Translations under genes and position numbers: made by a program
Part shown: positions 54,836 through 64,000 of the stretch, in pieces
How positions within the stretch are numbered: position 1 is the first letter of the stretch
Layout of the letters: each line of letters begins with the position of its first letter
Assembly: GCA_903772945.1 (NCBI GenBank)
Contig: CAICTM010000298.1
Coordinates: 1 to 64,000, forward strand
DNA length: 64,000 bases
DNA from: Seminavis robusta
Lineage: Eukaryota; Bacillariophyta; Bacillariophyceae; Naviculales; Naviculaceae
Direction: 5' to 3'
The notes under the pieces: generated by a model
Told to the model about the DNA's origin: nothing
Database searches by the model: none
Seen by the model: only the letters and a program-made list of their open reading frames with translations

Positions 54836-56689
54836 CTACGGCAGAGGCACAGGGCATCCATTGTCTCGGGCCCATCTCAGAGTGTTTTGGTGCCCATACT
54901 GATTTGCAAGGAAGATGGTGTCTCCGTCCCAAGGACAGCCATTGGTTCGGGCCCATTTGAGCACTTCCAACTGTCCATTCCCAGCAGCATAGGCACAGGT
55001 CAACACAGTCCATGGACAATTCTGTTCACGGGCCCACTTCAACAAATCCAAATGCCCACTCCAAGCAGCACTTGAACAAGTGTTTGCATCCCAGGGGCAA
55101 CCTTGCTCATGGGCATACTGGAGCAATTCCAAATGTCCATTCCCAGCAGCATAAGTGCATGTATCTGCATCCCATGGACATCCCTTTTCTCTAGACCATT
55201 TCAAAAGCTCCAAATGACCAGCCTCCGCAGCTGAAGAACATGTCTCTACATCCCAGGGACAGCCATGCTCTCTGGCCCATTTCAGTAGCTCCAGATGGCC
55301 ACCTTGAGCAGCCTTTGCACAAGTGTTGCTGGACCACGGGCAACCCTTTTCATGGGCCCATTTCAGCATCTCCAGATTTCCATGTTCTGCTATGCAGGAA
55401 CAGGTGATATTATTCCAAGGGCATCCATTTTCATGAGCCCACTTGAGAACTTCCCAATGCCCACTCTCAGCAGCATTTGAGCAAGTTTCTTCATCCCAAG
55501 GACACCCATTTTCATGGGCATACTGGAGAATATTCAAATGCCCATGAGCTGCAGCATTGGCACAAGTATTTCTGTCCCAAGGGCAGCCATTTTCGTGAAT
55601 CCAAGTCAGCAGATCCAAACATCCAAGGATTGCAGCCCTGGAACAAGTCTCTTCATTCCATGGACAAGAATTTTTATGTGCGTACTTGAGGATCTCTAAA
55701 TGCCCACGGGTAGCAGCTGCGGTACATGTGTCACTATTCCAAGGACAGCCATGTTCGTGGGCCCATTGGAGAACCTCTAAATGACCATTAGCCGAAGCAC
55801 TGCGGCATAGACTTTCATCCCAAGGACAGCCCTTTCTGTGGGCCCATTTCAAGACTTCCAAATTTCCATTCCCTGCAGCAAAGGTACAGGTCCATTCATC
55901 CCAGGGGCAACCATTCTCATGAGCCCATTTCAGTACTATCAAATGCCCTTCCCCAGCTGCATTGGCACATGTGTCTCTGTCCCAATGGCAGCCGTTTTCA
56001 CGAGCCCATTTCAGCACATTGAGATGCCCATTGGCGGCAGCGCCCACACAAGTGTCAACATTCCAGGGGCAGTTGTGTTCTCTTGCCCACTTTAGGACCT
56101 CCATATTCCCAGTCAACGCAGCTCCAGAGCATGTCTCTTCGTCCCATGGGCACCCATTTCGGTGCGCCCATTCCAGAACTTCTAAATGCCCATGTGCAGC
56201 AGCAGTGGCACATGTGTCACTGTCCCATGGGCACCCATTTTGATGCGCCCACTTCAGGATCTCTAGATGTCCATTTTCTGCTGCAAACTGGCAGGTCCAT
56301 TCATCCCAGGTGAAACCCTTTTGGCAGGCCCATTGCAGAACAGGAATGCTCCCAACCTTTGCAGCTGCATTGCAAACTTTTGTGTAGCGATCTCTGTCTT
56401 GTTTGGTTTGCACATCCCAGTATTCAGCACATGAGAGACTTGAAAAGATGACATTCGTAAAAGTATCGGAAAACCTAGCCACTCTTGTGTCGTTCTGTGA
56501 AAGGTGCACTTTTGGAGGCTTTGCTACAGAAGAACAGAAGGCTCTATAGAATTCTCTCATTCGACGACTCACGGCTGCGACAAAGCAATGGTGGCCCATA
56601 CCAACAAAGGTCAGAATATGGTTGACCCAAATATCTGAGTGATTCCACAGCTCGGGCTTGGAGACCGTAGAGGGCATGGTGCTTGTCAT
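54836..56689 (-). CDS. F-box-like protein with eighteen 27-residue CPWD/TC repeats
   Basis: 617 aa, single exon. Residues 1-119 are non-repetitive, with an F-box-like segment (WVNHILTFVGMGHHCFVAAV, SRRMREFYRAF). Residues 120-605 are 18 exact 27-residue units; a last partial unit (WARDNGCPVPLP) ends the protein. The unit reads W-A-H-E-N-G-C-P-W-D-x-x-T-C-x-x-A-A-x-x-G-H-L-E-V-L-K. It resembles a shortened ankyrin repeat, lacking the long loop, and is known from algae and large-DNA-virus proteins. Nearly every unit has two cysteines seven residues apart. The likely role is protein binding, perhaps as an adaptor in a ubiquitin ligase if the F-box reading is right. Spacing is uniform over 1.46 kb with no frame loss. 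Confidence 0.9.
   Translation of the reverse strand: MTSTMPSTVSKPELWNHSDIWVNHILTFVGMGHHCFVAAVSRRMREFYRAFCSSVAKPPKVHLSQNDTRVARFSDTFTNVIFSSLSCAEYWDVQTKQDRDRYTKVCNAAAKVGSIPVLQWACQKGFTWDEWTCQFAAENGHLEILKWAHQNGCPWDSDTCATAAAHGHLEVLEWAHRNGCPWDEETCSGAALTGNMEVLKWAREHNCPWNVDTCVGAAANGHLNVLKWARENGCHWDRDTCANAAGEGHLIVLKWAHENGCPWDEWTCTFAAGNGNLEVLKWAHRKGCPWDESLCRSASANGHLEVLQWAHEHGCPWNSDTCTAAATRGHLEILKYAHKNSCPWNEETCSRAAILGCLDLLTWIHENGCPWDRNTCANAAAHGHLNILQYAHENGCPWDEETCSNAAESGHWEVLKWAHENGCPWNNITCSCIAEHGNLEMLKWAHEKGCPWSSNTCAKAAQGGHLELLKWAREHGCPWDVETCSSAAEAGHLELLKWSREKGCPWDADTCTYAAGNGHLELLQYAHEQGCPWDANTCSSAAWSGHLDLLKWAREQNCPWTVLTCAYAAGNGQLEVLKWARTNGCPWDGDTIFLANQYGHQNTLRWARDNGCPVPLP
54875..56332 (-). repeat. 18 x 81-bp coding tandem repeat
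   Basis: Eighteen 81-bp units coding the 27-residue CPWD/TC module; unit boundaries are taken at the Trp (or Tyr) codon before A-H-E-N-G. Units differ by many silent and replacement changes, so the array is not a very recent expansion. Confidence 0.9.
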
Positions 56690-57158
56690 GGGGCTCTAAA
56701 AGAGGTAGAAACGAGGATCTTTTAAAAGTTATTGACTAGCTGGCCAGTAACTGCTCCTGTCAGCGACCGTCGATTTGTGATTGCGGCAGCCGTAACCTCA
56801 GAGGAGACAACCAAGCAACAGATACATTTCTGTGCACAACAGAATCACGGTTGGGTGCTGTGATGCTCATCAAGCACGTTTGATTATTGGATCCGGATCG
56901 ATTTGAAGTTTGGCGAAAGTGGAATTCTCCAAAAGCAATTTTTAGCTACTAGAACTAGCTACGAATAATAAAAGAAAAACGTTGAACCATCAATTGGAGA
57001 GAAAAGGGGTTGTATCGGCACGACAACTTCACATGACCGGACGATTTCAATCATTTGAAAGCTATTCAAGCAGCTATGCAAGATGGTAATACGGAAGCTG
57101 CAAGGCAGCTCGTTACGTGAAGCAAGCATTTTTATTTGCCATTTTGTGATTCATTTGT
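56690..57158. other. spacer between repeat-protein and OLA1 genes
   Basis: Promoter side of the repeat-protein gene and 3' side of OLA1. No gene supported. Confidence 0.5.
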
Positions 57159-58905
57159 TTATTTCTTCTTGCCGGTTGTCGTGTTGTGCATGAATACGCA
57201 AATGTCTCCTTCTTGCATGACATACGTCTTGCCTTCCTGTCTATACTTTCCATTTTCCTTAACCTTGGCCATACTAGCTTGTCCGGCATGTAATGCTTTG
57301 AAATCATCAAAGGATGCTATTTCGGCTTTGATGAAACCACGTTCAAAGTCCGTGTCTGCGTCATAGGGCATAGTCGAACAAAGTGAGCAATTCAGTCATC
57401 ACAACCGAAATAGATAGACCACCACCAGCGACACTTACGAATAGTTCCCGCAGCCTGGGGAGCAAGGGTGCCCTTCATGATGGTCCAAGCTCGGACTTCC
57501 TTGGGACCGGCAGTGTAAAAGGATTGCAGGCAGAGCGCTTGACGTCCAGCCCTGATCAATCTTGGGACCATGGATCTTACTTCTGCTTGAGGTCCCTTGA
57601 GCCCTGCTGCCAAGGCGTCTTCCTTGGCTTGTGCCAACACGGCTACGAAACAACGTGCAAAAAGACGCAAGTAAGTGAGCCATCACCAGCCAGCTCCACT
57701 AAACAAACAAACCCAGTGGTTGATTCGATTCGATTCGATTCGATTCACACTAAAACTGGCACACACACACCTTTTTGAGCCTCGGGATCATCCTTGACGT
57801 TAAAGAGTTCGTCTTCGAACTCGACCGAGACAGGAATGATTTGACCACCACCGTGTTCTTTGATCCATTGATTAATCTTGGGCAACCATTTGGATCCCTT
57901 TCGAATAAAGTTTTTGCGCGACAAGTTGACCACGTAGATTTGTGGTTTGGTGGTGATGAGCCCCCAATCTCGAATCAAATCCACTTCGGCGGACGTAAAC
58001 TCTCCCGTCTTTTTTAGAAAGCAAAGCAACGATAGAATTATTGTTGATTGGTTGATTGGCAAAGTAAGTAAAAAAGAAAAGGTTAGACGAATTGTCACCT
58101 TCGCCAGGGTCTTGAGAATATATAGAAACATACATACCTGCACGGGTGTATTGGAATCGATGAGTTTGGTGCATTTGGAGAATGCGTCGACAAATGTATC
58201 ACTCAATGGCGGCACGGCACTTCTGGACAAGCCCTTTTCTTTGCGGACTCGTTCCCTTTCCTTGTCTTCAATTTTCCCAAGAGCATCTTTGTCTTTGGCA
58301 CACAACTCTCCTTGAATGGTTTCCAAATCACGAATTGGGTCGACACTGTCATCGACATGAATGACTTCGTCACTATCAAACGCTCGAATGAGCTGATAGA
58401 TACCATCCACAGCGGCAATATGACTCAAAAAGGCATTTCCAAGCCCAGCCCCTTCGCTGGCTCCTTTGATCAATCCAGCAATATCGGTGATTTTCAACAC
58501 AGCGGGAACGACGGATGGTGGCTTGAAGGTTTCTGCCAAATATTTGAAATTCTTGTCGGGTACAATGGCCTGGACCACATTGGGATCAATGGTACAGAAA
58601 GGATAATTGGCGGCTTCGGCATGGCTAGCTCCAGCCAAGAGATTGGTCAAGGAGGATTTTCCAACATTGGGGAGACCGACTGATAGCGTACAGTACACAA
58701 AACGATCATAGCGAGAAGAATGACAAGACAAACAAAAGAAATGAGACAAAAGACTAGAAACCAAAGCGCTCTCCCTAAAAAGATCCGTCTTTGAGATCTT
58801 CTACCTACCAAATCCCATGGTCAAGGTATTCTTGACCCGACCAAAGCGGGCGGCCTTCATCATGGGATCATTGTCCTCGGCATCCTTTTTCTTCTTGGGC
58901 GGCAT
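57159..58905 (-). CDS. OLA1: Obg-like ATPase 1 (OLA1/YchF)
   Basis: Conserved P-loop ATPase that binds ribosomes and adjusts translation and stress responses in the cytosol. Five exons: 58809-58905, 58138-58679, 58008-57771, 57642-57439 and 57355-57159, all with GT-AG ends and continuous frame (425 aa). Exon 1 codes [20 protein letters not shown]. The P-loop is GLPNVGKSS with Lys40; [20 protein letters not shown] is switch II, and the base-specificity loop reads NLSRKN, matching the relaxed NLSE of ATP-preferring OLA1. The TGS domain begins near [13 protein letters not shown] and includes [23 protein letters not shown] microsatellite lies in the third intron, at 57722-57746. Confidence 0.95.
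57722..57746. repeat. GATTC microsatellite, 5 units, within an OLA1 intron
   Basis: Five perfect tandem GATTC units in the third intron of OLA1, between 57643 and 57770. Confidence 0.9.
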
Positions 58906-60286
58906 ATTGGCTTACTATCTCGGGCTGGCTACTGCTTGTTCTAACTCAGGTGGTACGAAGTGGATGGAACGACGGCAGATGATTACTCAATGGCCATGGT
59001 TGAGGAATGGACGGTCACGGTGGAGCCAAACGTTTATCGCGCTTCCGCGTGGATCTTAGGAAACGACGCGCACTTGCTCATCAATTGAGTGTTATCGAAT
59101 CTGCAATCGAGTGACTCGATTCGATTCGATTCGATTCGCTGCTCTCGTCGGCTGGACTTTTTGTCGAGGTTTCTGCAGCTGTGCATTCTGTTCCTTTTTT
59201 TGGTTTGCCGGTCCGAAGATACGGCAGCGGTGTGCTTATCAGGAACCACAGCAAGCTACTACTACTAGCCAGAAGAACACCAAGCCAAGAGCTAACTAGA
59301 AACCAATGCTGGCATTGGGGCTAAGCTTCCTTTCAACACGTCGGGTGTGTACCGTACACTAAACATCTAAAACCAAAGCACCATGTACAAAAGCAAAACG
59401 ATGGGATTGAATTATGAATCCAATCAATCCTTTACGTTTCAGCCACCAGCCAGCTCTCCGCTAAGCTACAGGTCGTACCGTAGAGGGAAAGGGGCCGCAG
59501 CCGTAGTAGCGCTGGTAGTGTCATTGCCTCCAAGAGACGGGAGGGTCAGAAACGAGTGGCTGCAAGGAATTGCAAACCGCCAATCCGTGGGAGTTGAACC
59601 GCGGGAGTTGGACTTCAACTTGAAAGTGAATATTTTTGGCAACTGTGAGGGGGGTTCTCGATTTCGAAGGAAACGAGGAAGGAGGCAAAAGAAGCCTGAG
59701 GAAGACAAAGTTTGGTACGGTAGCTTACGGTACAGCTGTTGCCATGTGCTTGTTTGGGATCCACCTTCCTCGGTGCACCAGATTGCAGATTCTGCAGACA
59801 TAAGACCATAGGAGCTAACATAGGACAGCTGTCTTTGCTCTGCTCCGACTGTACCAAAGCAGAACCCCACGTGTCTCCGATCTAGGAGCTCGTGGCTCCT
59901 TCTGCTAAAACACGCAGCTTTGATGTATCTTCCACCTTCCTCTATCTCTCTTTGGGTGGGTAAAGTAAGTGTAAAGTGTGATCGAGAGTGTCTCTCAGGT
60001 TCCAGCGAGCTTCGGTAGATGACCCTTGACCCTTGACCCTTGAACCAAAGATCCTCAGAAACCAAAGGAGGACCAGCTGGAGGACCTATAAATATCTTTC
60101 GGCACCGTACCACATTGATTGGAGTATCTTCTCTTGTCAGACACAGAGCGCCACGCGCAAAAATGTCCAGCTTCACAGTTGTTGCGTCTCGACCTCCTGC
60201 CATTCCTCTTATTATTTATTTGCAAACTCAGATCATTATTTTGATTCCCTTCACACAGCCAGCCCTCAGCCAGCCAACACCACACC
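58906..60286. other. divergent intergenic region, OLA1 / cyclin 4
   Basis: Both start codons face away. Contains a GATTC microsatellite and a long minus-strand frame (59466-60203) of unconvincing composition. No gene supported. Confidence 0.5.
59118..59137. repeat. GATTC microsatellite, 4 units
   Basis: Four perfect tandem GATTC units, about 210 bp upstream of the OLA1 start. Confidence 0.9.
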
Positions 60287-61150
60287 ATGATGCTCCAAGC
60301 ACAGTCCACCACTCTCTCAGCCCTACTGCTCCAAGAAGAGCGCCACTACCTTTTCGGGGACGAGGCGAATGCCATCAAAGTCTTCAGTGAACATTCAGCA
60401 GAGAATATGGAAAAAATGACCATGTGGATGTTTTCCTTTCAAGAATTCGCCAACTACCACGAAGAAGTTGTGGAGATTGCTCATAGCATCCTGTACCGAT
60501 TCCTCTTGACACCCGCTGGAGCTGAATCAATGCAATCGGCAACAGAGTTCCAAAAAGCAAGCATTGCGGCATTTTGGATCAGCACGAAAACGTACGAATT
60601 TGTCCAGCTGCCGAGGGAAGTTTGGGAGGCCATTACACGCAACACGTACACAACACCCGAGATCGAAAGCATGGAAAGCAATATCCTCAGTGCAGTTGGT
60701 TGGCTTGTTAACCCGCCAACTTCCTATGCTTTTGTCCGAGAAATCCTTGAACTCCTTCCAACTGATTTTGTCACGGACGATCAGAAGCAACATATCTTGG
60801 AGCTCGCCTACCTTCAATGTAATTGTTCGATCGGCGAAGTCGACTGCTTGAAGGTTCCAAAATCCACGATTGCGATTGCGGCCGTCGTCAATGCTATGGA
60901 AGCCCTGGCGATTCCAACTTCACCAGTATTGGCTGCCCTCGCCGGGTATGCGTCCGACGAGCCCCGTCTTTGCGCAGAATGGTGTTTTGAGGTTCCTGAA
61001 ATCCAAGCTTGCCTCATGTCGTGGATGAAGGATTGCAAGGACTTTTTCGACGATGAGACTGTGATCGAAACTGAGCAGCATGGCAATCTATCTTCTGAGC
61101 CTCCCCACTCTCCTGTCACGGTTATGATTACCGATGATGAGCGCAACTAG
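60287..61150 (+). CDS. diatom-specific cyclin, divergent (copy 4)
   Basis: 287 aa, single exon. The cyclin box carries MWMFSFQEFANYHEEVVEIA, HSILYRFLLTPAGAESM, FQKASIAAFWISTKTYEF and MESNILSAVGWLVNPPTSYA; the NPPT and second fold (FVREILELLPTDF) match copies 1-3. It differs in a shortened N-terminus without the LQAMRRQE-like segment, and in W and H replacing the usual V-x-R residues after the first helix. The tail is acidic (EPPHSPVTVMITDDE) with an S-P site. Expected to bind a cyclin-dependent kinase; partner unknown. Confidence 0.85.
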   Translation: MMLQAQSTTLSALLLQEERHYLFGDEANAIKVFSEHSAENMEKMTMWMFSFQEFANYHEEVVEIAHSILYRFLLTPAGAESMQSATEFQKASIAAFWISTKTYEFVQLPREVWEAITRNTYTTPEIESMESNILSAVGWLVNPPTSYAFVREILELLPTDFVTDDQKQHILELAYLQCNCSIGEVDCLKVPKSTIAIAAVVNAMEALAIPTSPVLAALAGYASDEPRLCAEWCFEVPEIQACLMSWMKDCKDFFDDETVIETEQHGNLSSEPPHSPVTVMITDDERN

Positions 61151-63034
61151 CCAGTTAAAACAGGTTGCATCTTCAAGGCAAAAGGCAACGGGTCACAATC
61201 TCCTCATCCTCGGGGCGTGTTTTCATTTGCATCGATACGTATCTTTCGCTTTTAAAAGCATAGTGTAATATTAAACAGACAGCTTCGATATACTCTATTT
61301 GTTCCATACTAGCTAGCTAGATGGATACAGTTGGCTTTCGAGGTTCACCTGTGTTGAGTAGACTAAATGTATACAGTGGCTAGACTTTCGAAGATTTCAG
61401 GCCATGTTCCGTCGTTTTTTTTGTGGCTCGTCGAGAACACCGATAAAGCTATGCATAGGTACCGATACAGTACTCTCCTGGCACCGTAGCGGTATGACAT
61501 CCCAGTACGACGAACAACTTTCTCTGGTCGTACCGAGAACCTTTCGAAGTTTGTCCGTGTGAGAAGGCTGGACTTTCGCAGGTTTTAGGCATGTTCCGTC
61601 GTTTTTTGTGTGTGCTCGTGGAGAACACTGATGAAGCTACCGGTATGGTACCGGTGGTACCAGTGGTACGTACGATACGGAGAACGACACTACGGTACTA
61701 CCGGACTGTAGATAGATCTACTTGCAACCTACCGTACTGCTTGAATGATTGAACGATTGATCATTGATCATTCAATAAAACCCTATCAATTCTCCGCCCT
61801 CATGGTCTGACTGGTATACGGTAGTAAAACCTACCTCATCGGGGCACTTGAGCAGCTGAGATCGGAGAGGCGAAATGGAATACCTCGAAGTACACTCTGT
61901 GCGATGGTCTCGGGAGACGACGTATCAACCCAAGGCAGCAAACAGCCCGGGATTTTCTTCGAATCCATCAACGAGCGCTTTGCTGCCCGCGGCAGGGTTC
62001 TCACTAGTACTAGAGTGGAACGAAGCACGGTACTGCTGGTATATTCGCCCTGGTACCGGTAACGGTAGGATGAAAAGAAGATTCTTGACTTCTCTGCTTT
62101 CTGTTTCGAAGTTCCGGCCTTTTTGATTGATTGAATCATTCATAGTGGAGGCAAACGCTACAACCATCGCCGACTTGAGGGTATACATAGTGTTAGCCTC
62201 GTTCGCTTGCTGCAAGCATCATGGACCACCGAGTGACACACGCTGTCTGCGTTCCGGATCGAGAAATGAGCGTCATGTTGTGTTCCGGCAATTTCTAGCG
62301 TGTGGCGAACCTTTGAATCGAATCGAAGCAAAACCCGGAGCCATCGCCAGGCACTTCTGTTACGATCTTTCTCATTTTATTTGCTGTGATCCAGTGCATG
62401 CAATGGCAACGAAGTGTTCCGAGCATGAGCGGCTTATCACGGTCCGACGCGTTGGATTTCGTGATGTTCCGGCGTTTTTGCTGCTGGAGGCTCGTTCCGA
62501 CGTTGCTTTTGTTAATGCATCAGAAGACAAGCGACCACTGCAGACGAAGCGCTACCACTCACCGGCTAGCCTCTATAGCTATAGATAGTGCTAGTAGCTA
62601 GTGCAATTTAATTAAACAGCCTAAACAAGGTAGATGTAACAGCAGCGCCAAATAATTGTCAATGTTTCGAAGAACGGAAGTGAAGCGAAATGGGTTGCGT
62701 TGACAATAATAATATTGCAGAACGAGCCGGCCAGCTACGCTGTACCAGTACGGGCATGATGACATGATGACGATCGAAGCAAGTCTCAAAACAGTGCAAA
62801 AACGCAGAGTGCCGCTACAGCTCGCTACGGCTGTACCAGGTACAGTCGTACCGATACCAGTACCAGGTAGTCTAGCTTTGGCCTCCTGTAGTACATGTAC
62901 GCTTCAACACCAGGAAGATAAGGGCCATGGCCCCTTTTGAAAAATTGGCTTTTGTTGATCGCAAGGTCATAATTCCATTTGATAGTACATGTATGCATAG
63001 TTCTTCTCGAAACGAATAGTACCAAGAAATAAAC
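61151..63034. other. intergenic, 1.9 kb
   Basis: No supported gene. Contains a diverged 90-bp duplication (61380 and 61568) and many TACCGGTA/GGTACC palindromes. Frames at 62127-62588 and 61831-62139 have no recognised features. Confidence 0.45.
61380..61655. repeat. diverged direct repeat, about 85 bp, 187-bp spacing
   Basis: The segment beginning GCTAGACTTTCGAAGATTTC at 61380 recurs at 61568 as GCTGGACTTTCGCAGGTTTT. Both continue with CATGTTCCGTCGTTTTTT, then CTCGTCGAGAACACCGATAA against CTCGTGGAGAACACTGATGA. Confidence 0.75.
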
Positions 63035-63808
63035 ATGAAAAGCTTCTTTGATTTCTCGCTGTGTACATGTATCTTGTCGGCAGCATTGTGTGGGGCAAAG
63101 GGAGAGGTGGTGTACACTGTCTTTGCAGCCGCGGAGGGAGGCTGCCAAGTGGGGACGAACAATATTTCCACTGTGATGGATCCGCAGGCGCAAGAGATTG
63201 GTTATTGCCAAAATCACGGCGTAGGAGCAAGCCTTTACAATTCCATCGAAGTGCTTAGTTGTACTGACAACTGTTTGTGCTTTAAGCAGTGGGCCTCGGA
63301 CGATGCAGACGGCAACTGTAACGAATCCCTGGCACTTGGATTCAACGTCAAGGTATCCTGCTTTGACAAATGTTTACAGGACTGTAATGGGAATAACTGT
63401 GGCGATATAGCCTTGCCAGGCTCGGCTACCACTCGGTTGCAACTCACGCTCACAGGGTCGTCAGCAGCAAATTTAATATGCGCGACACCTGTGTCGGAAG
63501 ACGAATTCGTCTGCGAAACCACCGGTATGATTAAAGACTCAGACGGAGACATTGTGGATGACTTCGAAATGAAAGATACTGATTCAGAAGCTCAGTCTCA
63601 TGATGATTCAGATGCATCCGATGGCAATCCGCCTCAAGAACCATCTGGTGCGCCTCAAGAACAATCTGGTGCCGCGACTCAAGAACCATCCGGTGCCGGA
63701 AATATGGTCCCTACTCTGAGCACATCCTTGTCGTTTTCTGTATTAGGTATTGGTTTTGGTTTCCTCCTGCTGAGCTCTGTTACGAGTGATTCTTGTTCCA
63801 AATTCTGA
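63035..63808 (+). CDS. secreted Cys-rich protein with GPI-like tail (B)
   Basis: 257 aa, single exon. A signal peptide (MKSFFDFSLCTCILSAALCG) precedes a Cys-rich body with CTDNCLCFKQWASDDADGNC and CFDKCLQDCNGNNCGD. Then follows an acidic stretch, a repeated EPSGA/EQSGA linker (three copies near residues 205-225) and a C-terminal hydrophobic segment (LSFSVLGIGFGFLLLSSV), which fits a GPI-anchor signal or a single membrane anchor. The last residues after it (TSDSCSKF) are somewhat long for a GPI signal. Function unknown; a cell-surface protein is inferred. Confidence 0.75.
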   Translation: MKSFFDFSLCTCILSAALCGAKGEVVYTVFAAAEGGCQVGTNNISTVMDPQAQEIGYCQNHGVGASLYNSIEVLSCTDNCLCFKQWASDDADGNCNESLALGFNVKVSCFDKCLQDCNGNNCGDIALPGSATTRLQLTLTGSSAANLICATPVSEDEFVCETTGMIKDSDGDIVDDFEMKDTDSEAQSHDDSDASDGNPPQEPSGAPQEQSGAATQEPSGAGNMVPTLSTSLSFSVLGIGFGFLLLSSVTSDSCSKF

Positions 63809-64000
63809 AAGCATAAGCTAGTATATGTAACGCTGCACTGCCGACGAATTGAGTGTCTACCTTGTAACCTTTCGTCATTCGTCATTCTGTGTCAATGGGC
63901 TGGGAGACACTCCACTCGTTGAGATGGGTGGTGGCATGAAGGAATTCTGCCGCCCGCCCAGTACTTGGCAGCTGAGTTTGGCTTGCTAAGGGCAGCTCAG

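Noticed and set aside
59560-59620. tRNA-like T-loop GGTTCAACTCC on the minus strand
   Set aside because: The five-base stems do not pair, and no acceptor stem or anticodon arm can be found.
59466-60203. 245-codon minus-strand frame in the OLA1/cyclin 4 spacer
   Set aside because: Composition is not protein-like and no family was recognised.
62127-62588. 153-codon plus-strand frame
   Set aside because: No recognised domain and no supporting context.

Overview
The window looks like nuclear DNA of a pennate diatom (inference; the recurring intergenic palindromes and gene families would fit a raphid pennate such as Seminavis, but no species is proven). The signs are: intron-poor protein genes with short GT-AG introns; four cyclins of the diatom-specific type; a heat-shock-factor-type transcription factor; and several proteins whose N-termini look like diatom plastid presequences, a signal peptide followed by an ASAFAP-like site with an aromatic residue at +1. 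I see no rRNA, convincing tRNA, CRISPR array or operon.

Layout. 0-2.7 kb: an 846-bp non-autonomous hAT-like transposon with 18-bp terminal inverted repeats and a perfect 8-bp target-site duplication. 2.8-8 kb: an HSF gene, a MIF/tautomerase with a likely plastid presequence, and a TPT/DMT-type transporter. 8-10 kb: intergenic DNA with a probable second MITE. 10-11 kb: diatom-specific cyclin 1. 11.9-18.6 kb: three neighbouring genes with plastid-type presequences (PAP/fibrillin-like, KMO-like FAD monooxygenase, SohB/SppA-type S49 protease). 19-24 kb: a TKL-type kinase with a degenerate catalytic loop and a 955-residue orphan rich in Q and H. 25-30 kb: a four-exon PP4R3/SMEK homologue with large N/Q/H insertions. 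30-37 kb: cyclins 2 and 3 on either side of a DUF1749-type alpha/beta hydrolase. 38-42 kb: a divergent pair, Nup54-like FG nucleoporin and cytosolic PheRS beta. 42-50.6 kb: a GPI-like secreted protein, a secreted orphan, an acidic orphan, a foldback element and a prolyl-4-hydroxylase-type oxygenase. 51-59 kb: a type II membrane protein that may be a glycosyltransferase, a DUF1664 coiled-coil protein, a protein made of 18 exact 27-residue CPWD/TC repeats, and a five-exon OLA1/YchF GTPase. 60-64 kb: cyclin 4 and a second GPI-like secreted protein.

The genes are mostly independent housekeeping or regulatory units. Shared themes are cell-cycle input (four cyclins, PP4R3), stress and transcription (HSF), nuclear transport and translation (Nup54, PheRS, OLA1), plastid proteins and cell-surface proteins. 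The most unusual items are the 18x27 repeat protein, the MIF whose tautomerase proline is internal behind a presequence, the predicted pseudokinase, and the intact ends of the hAT-like element. Exon boundaries were read by eye from GT-AG sites and reading-frame continuity.
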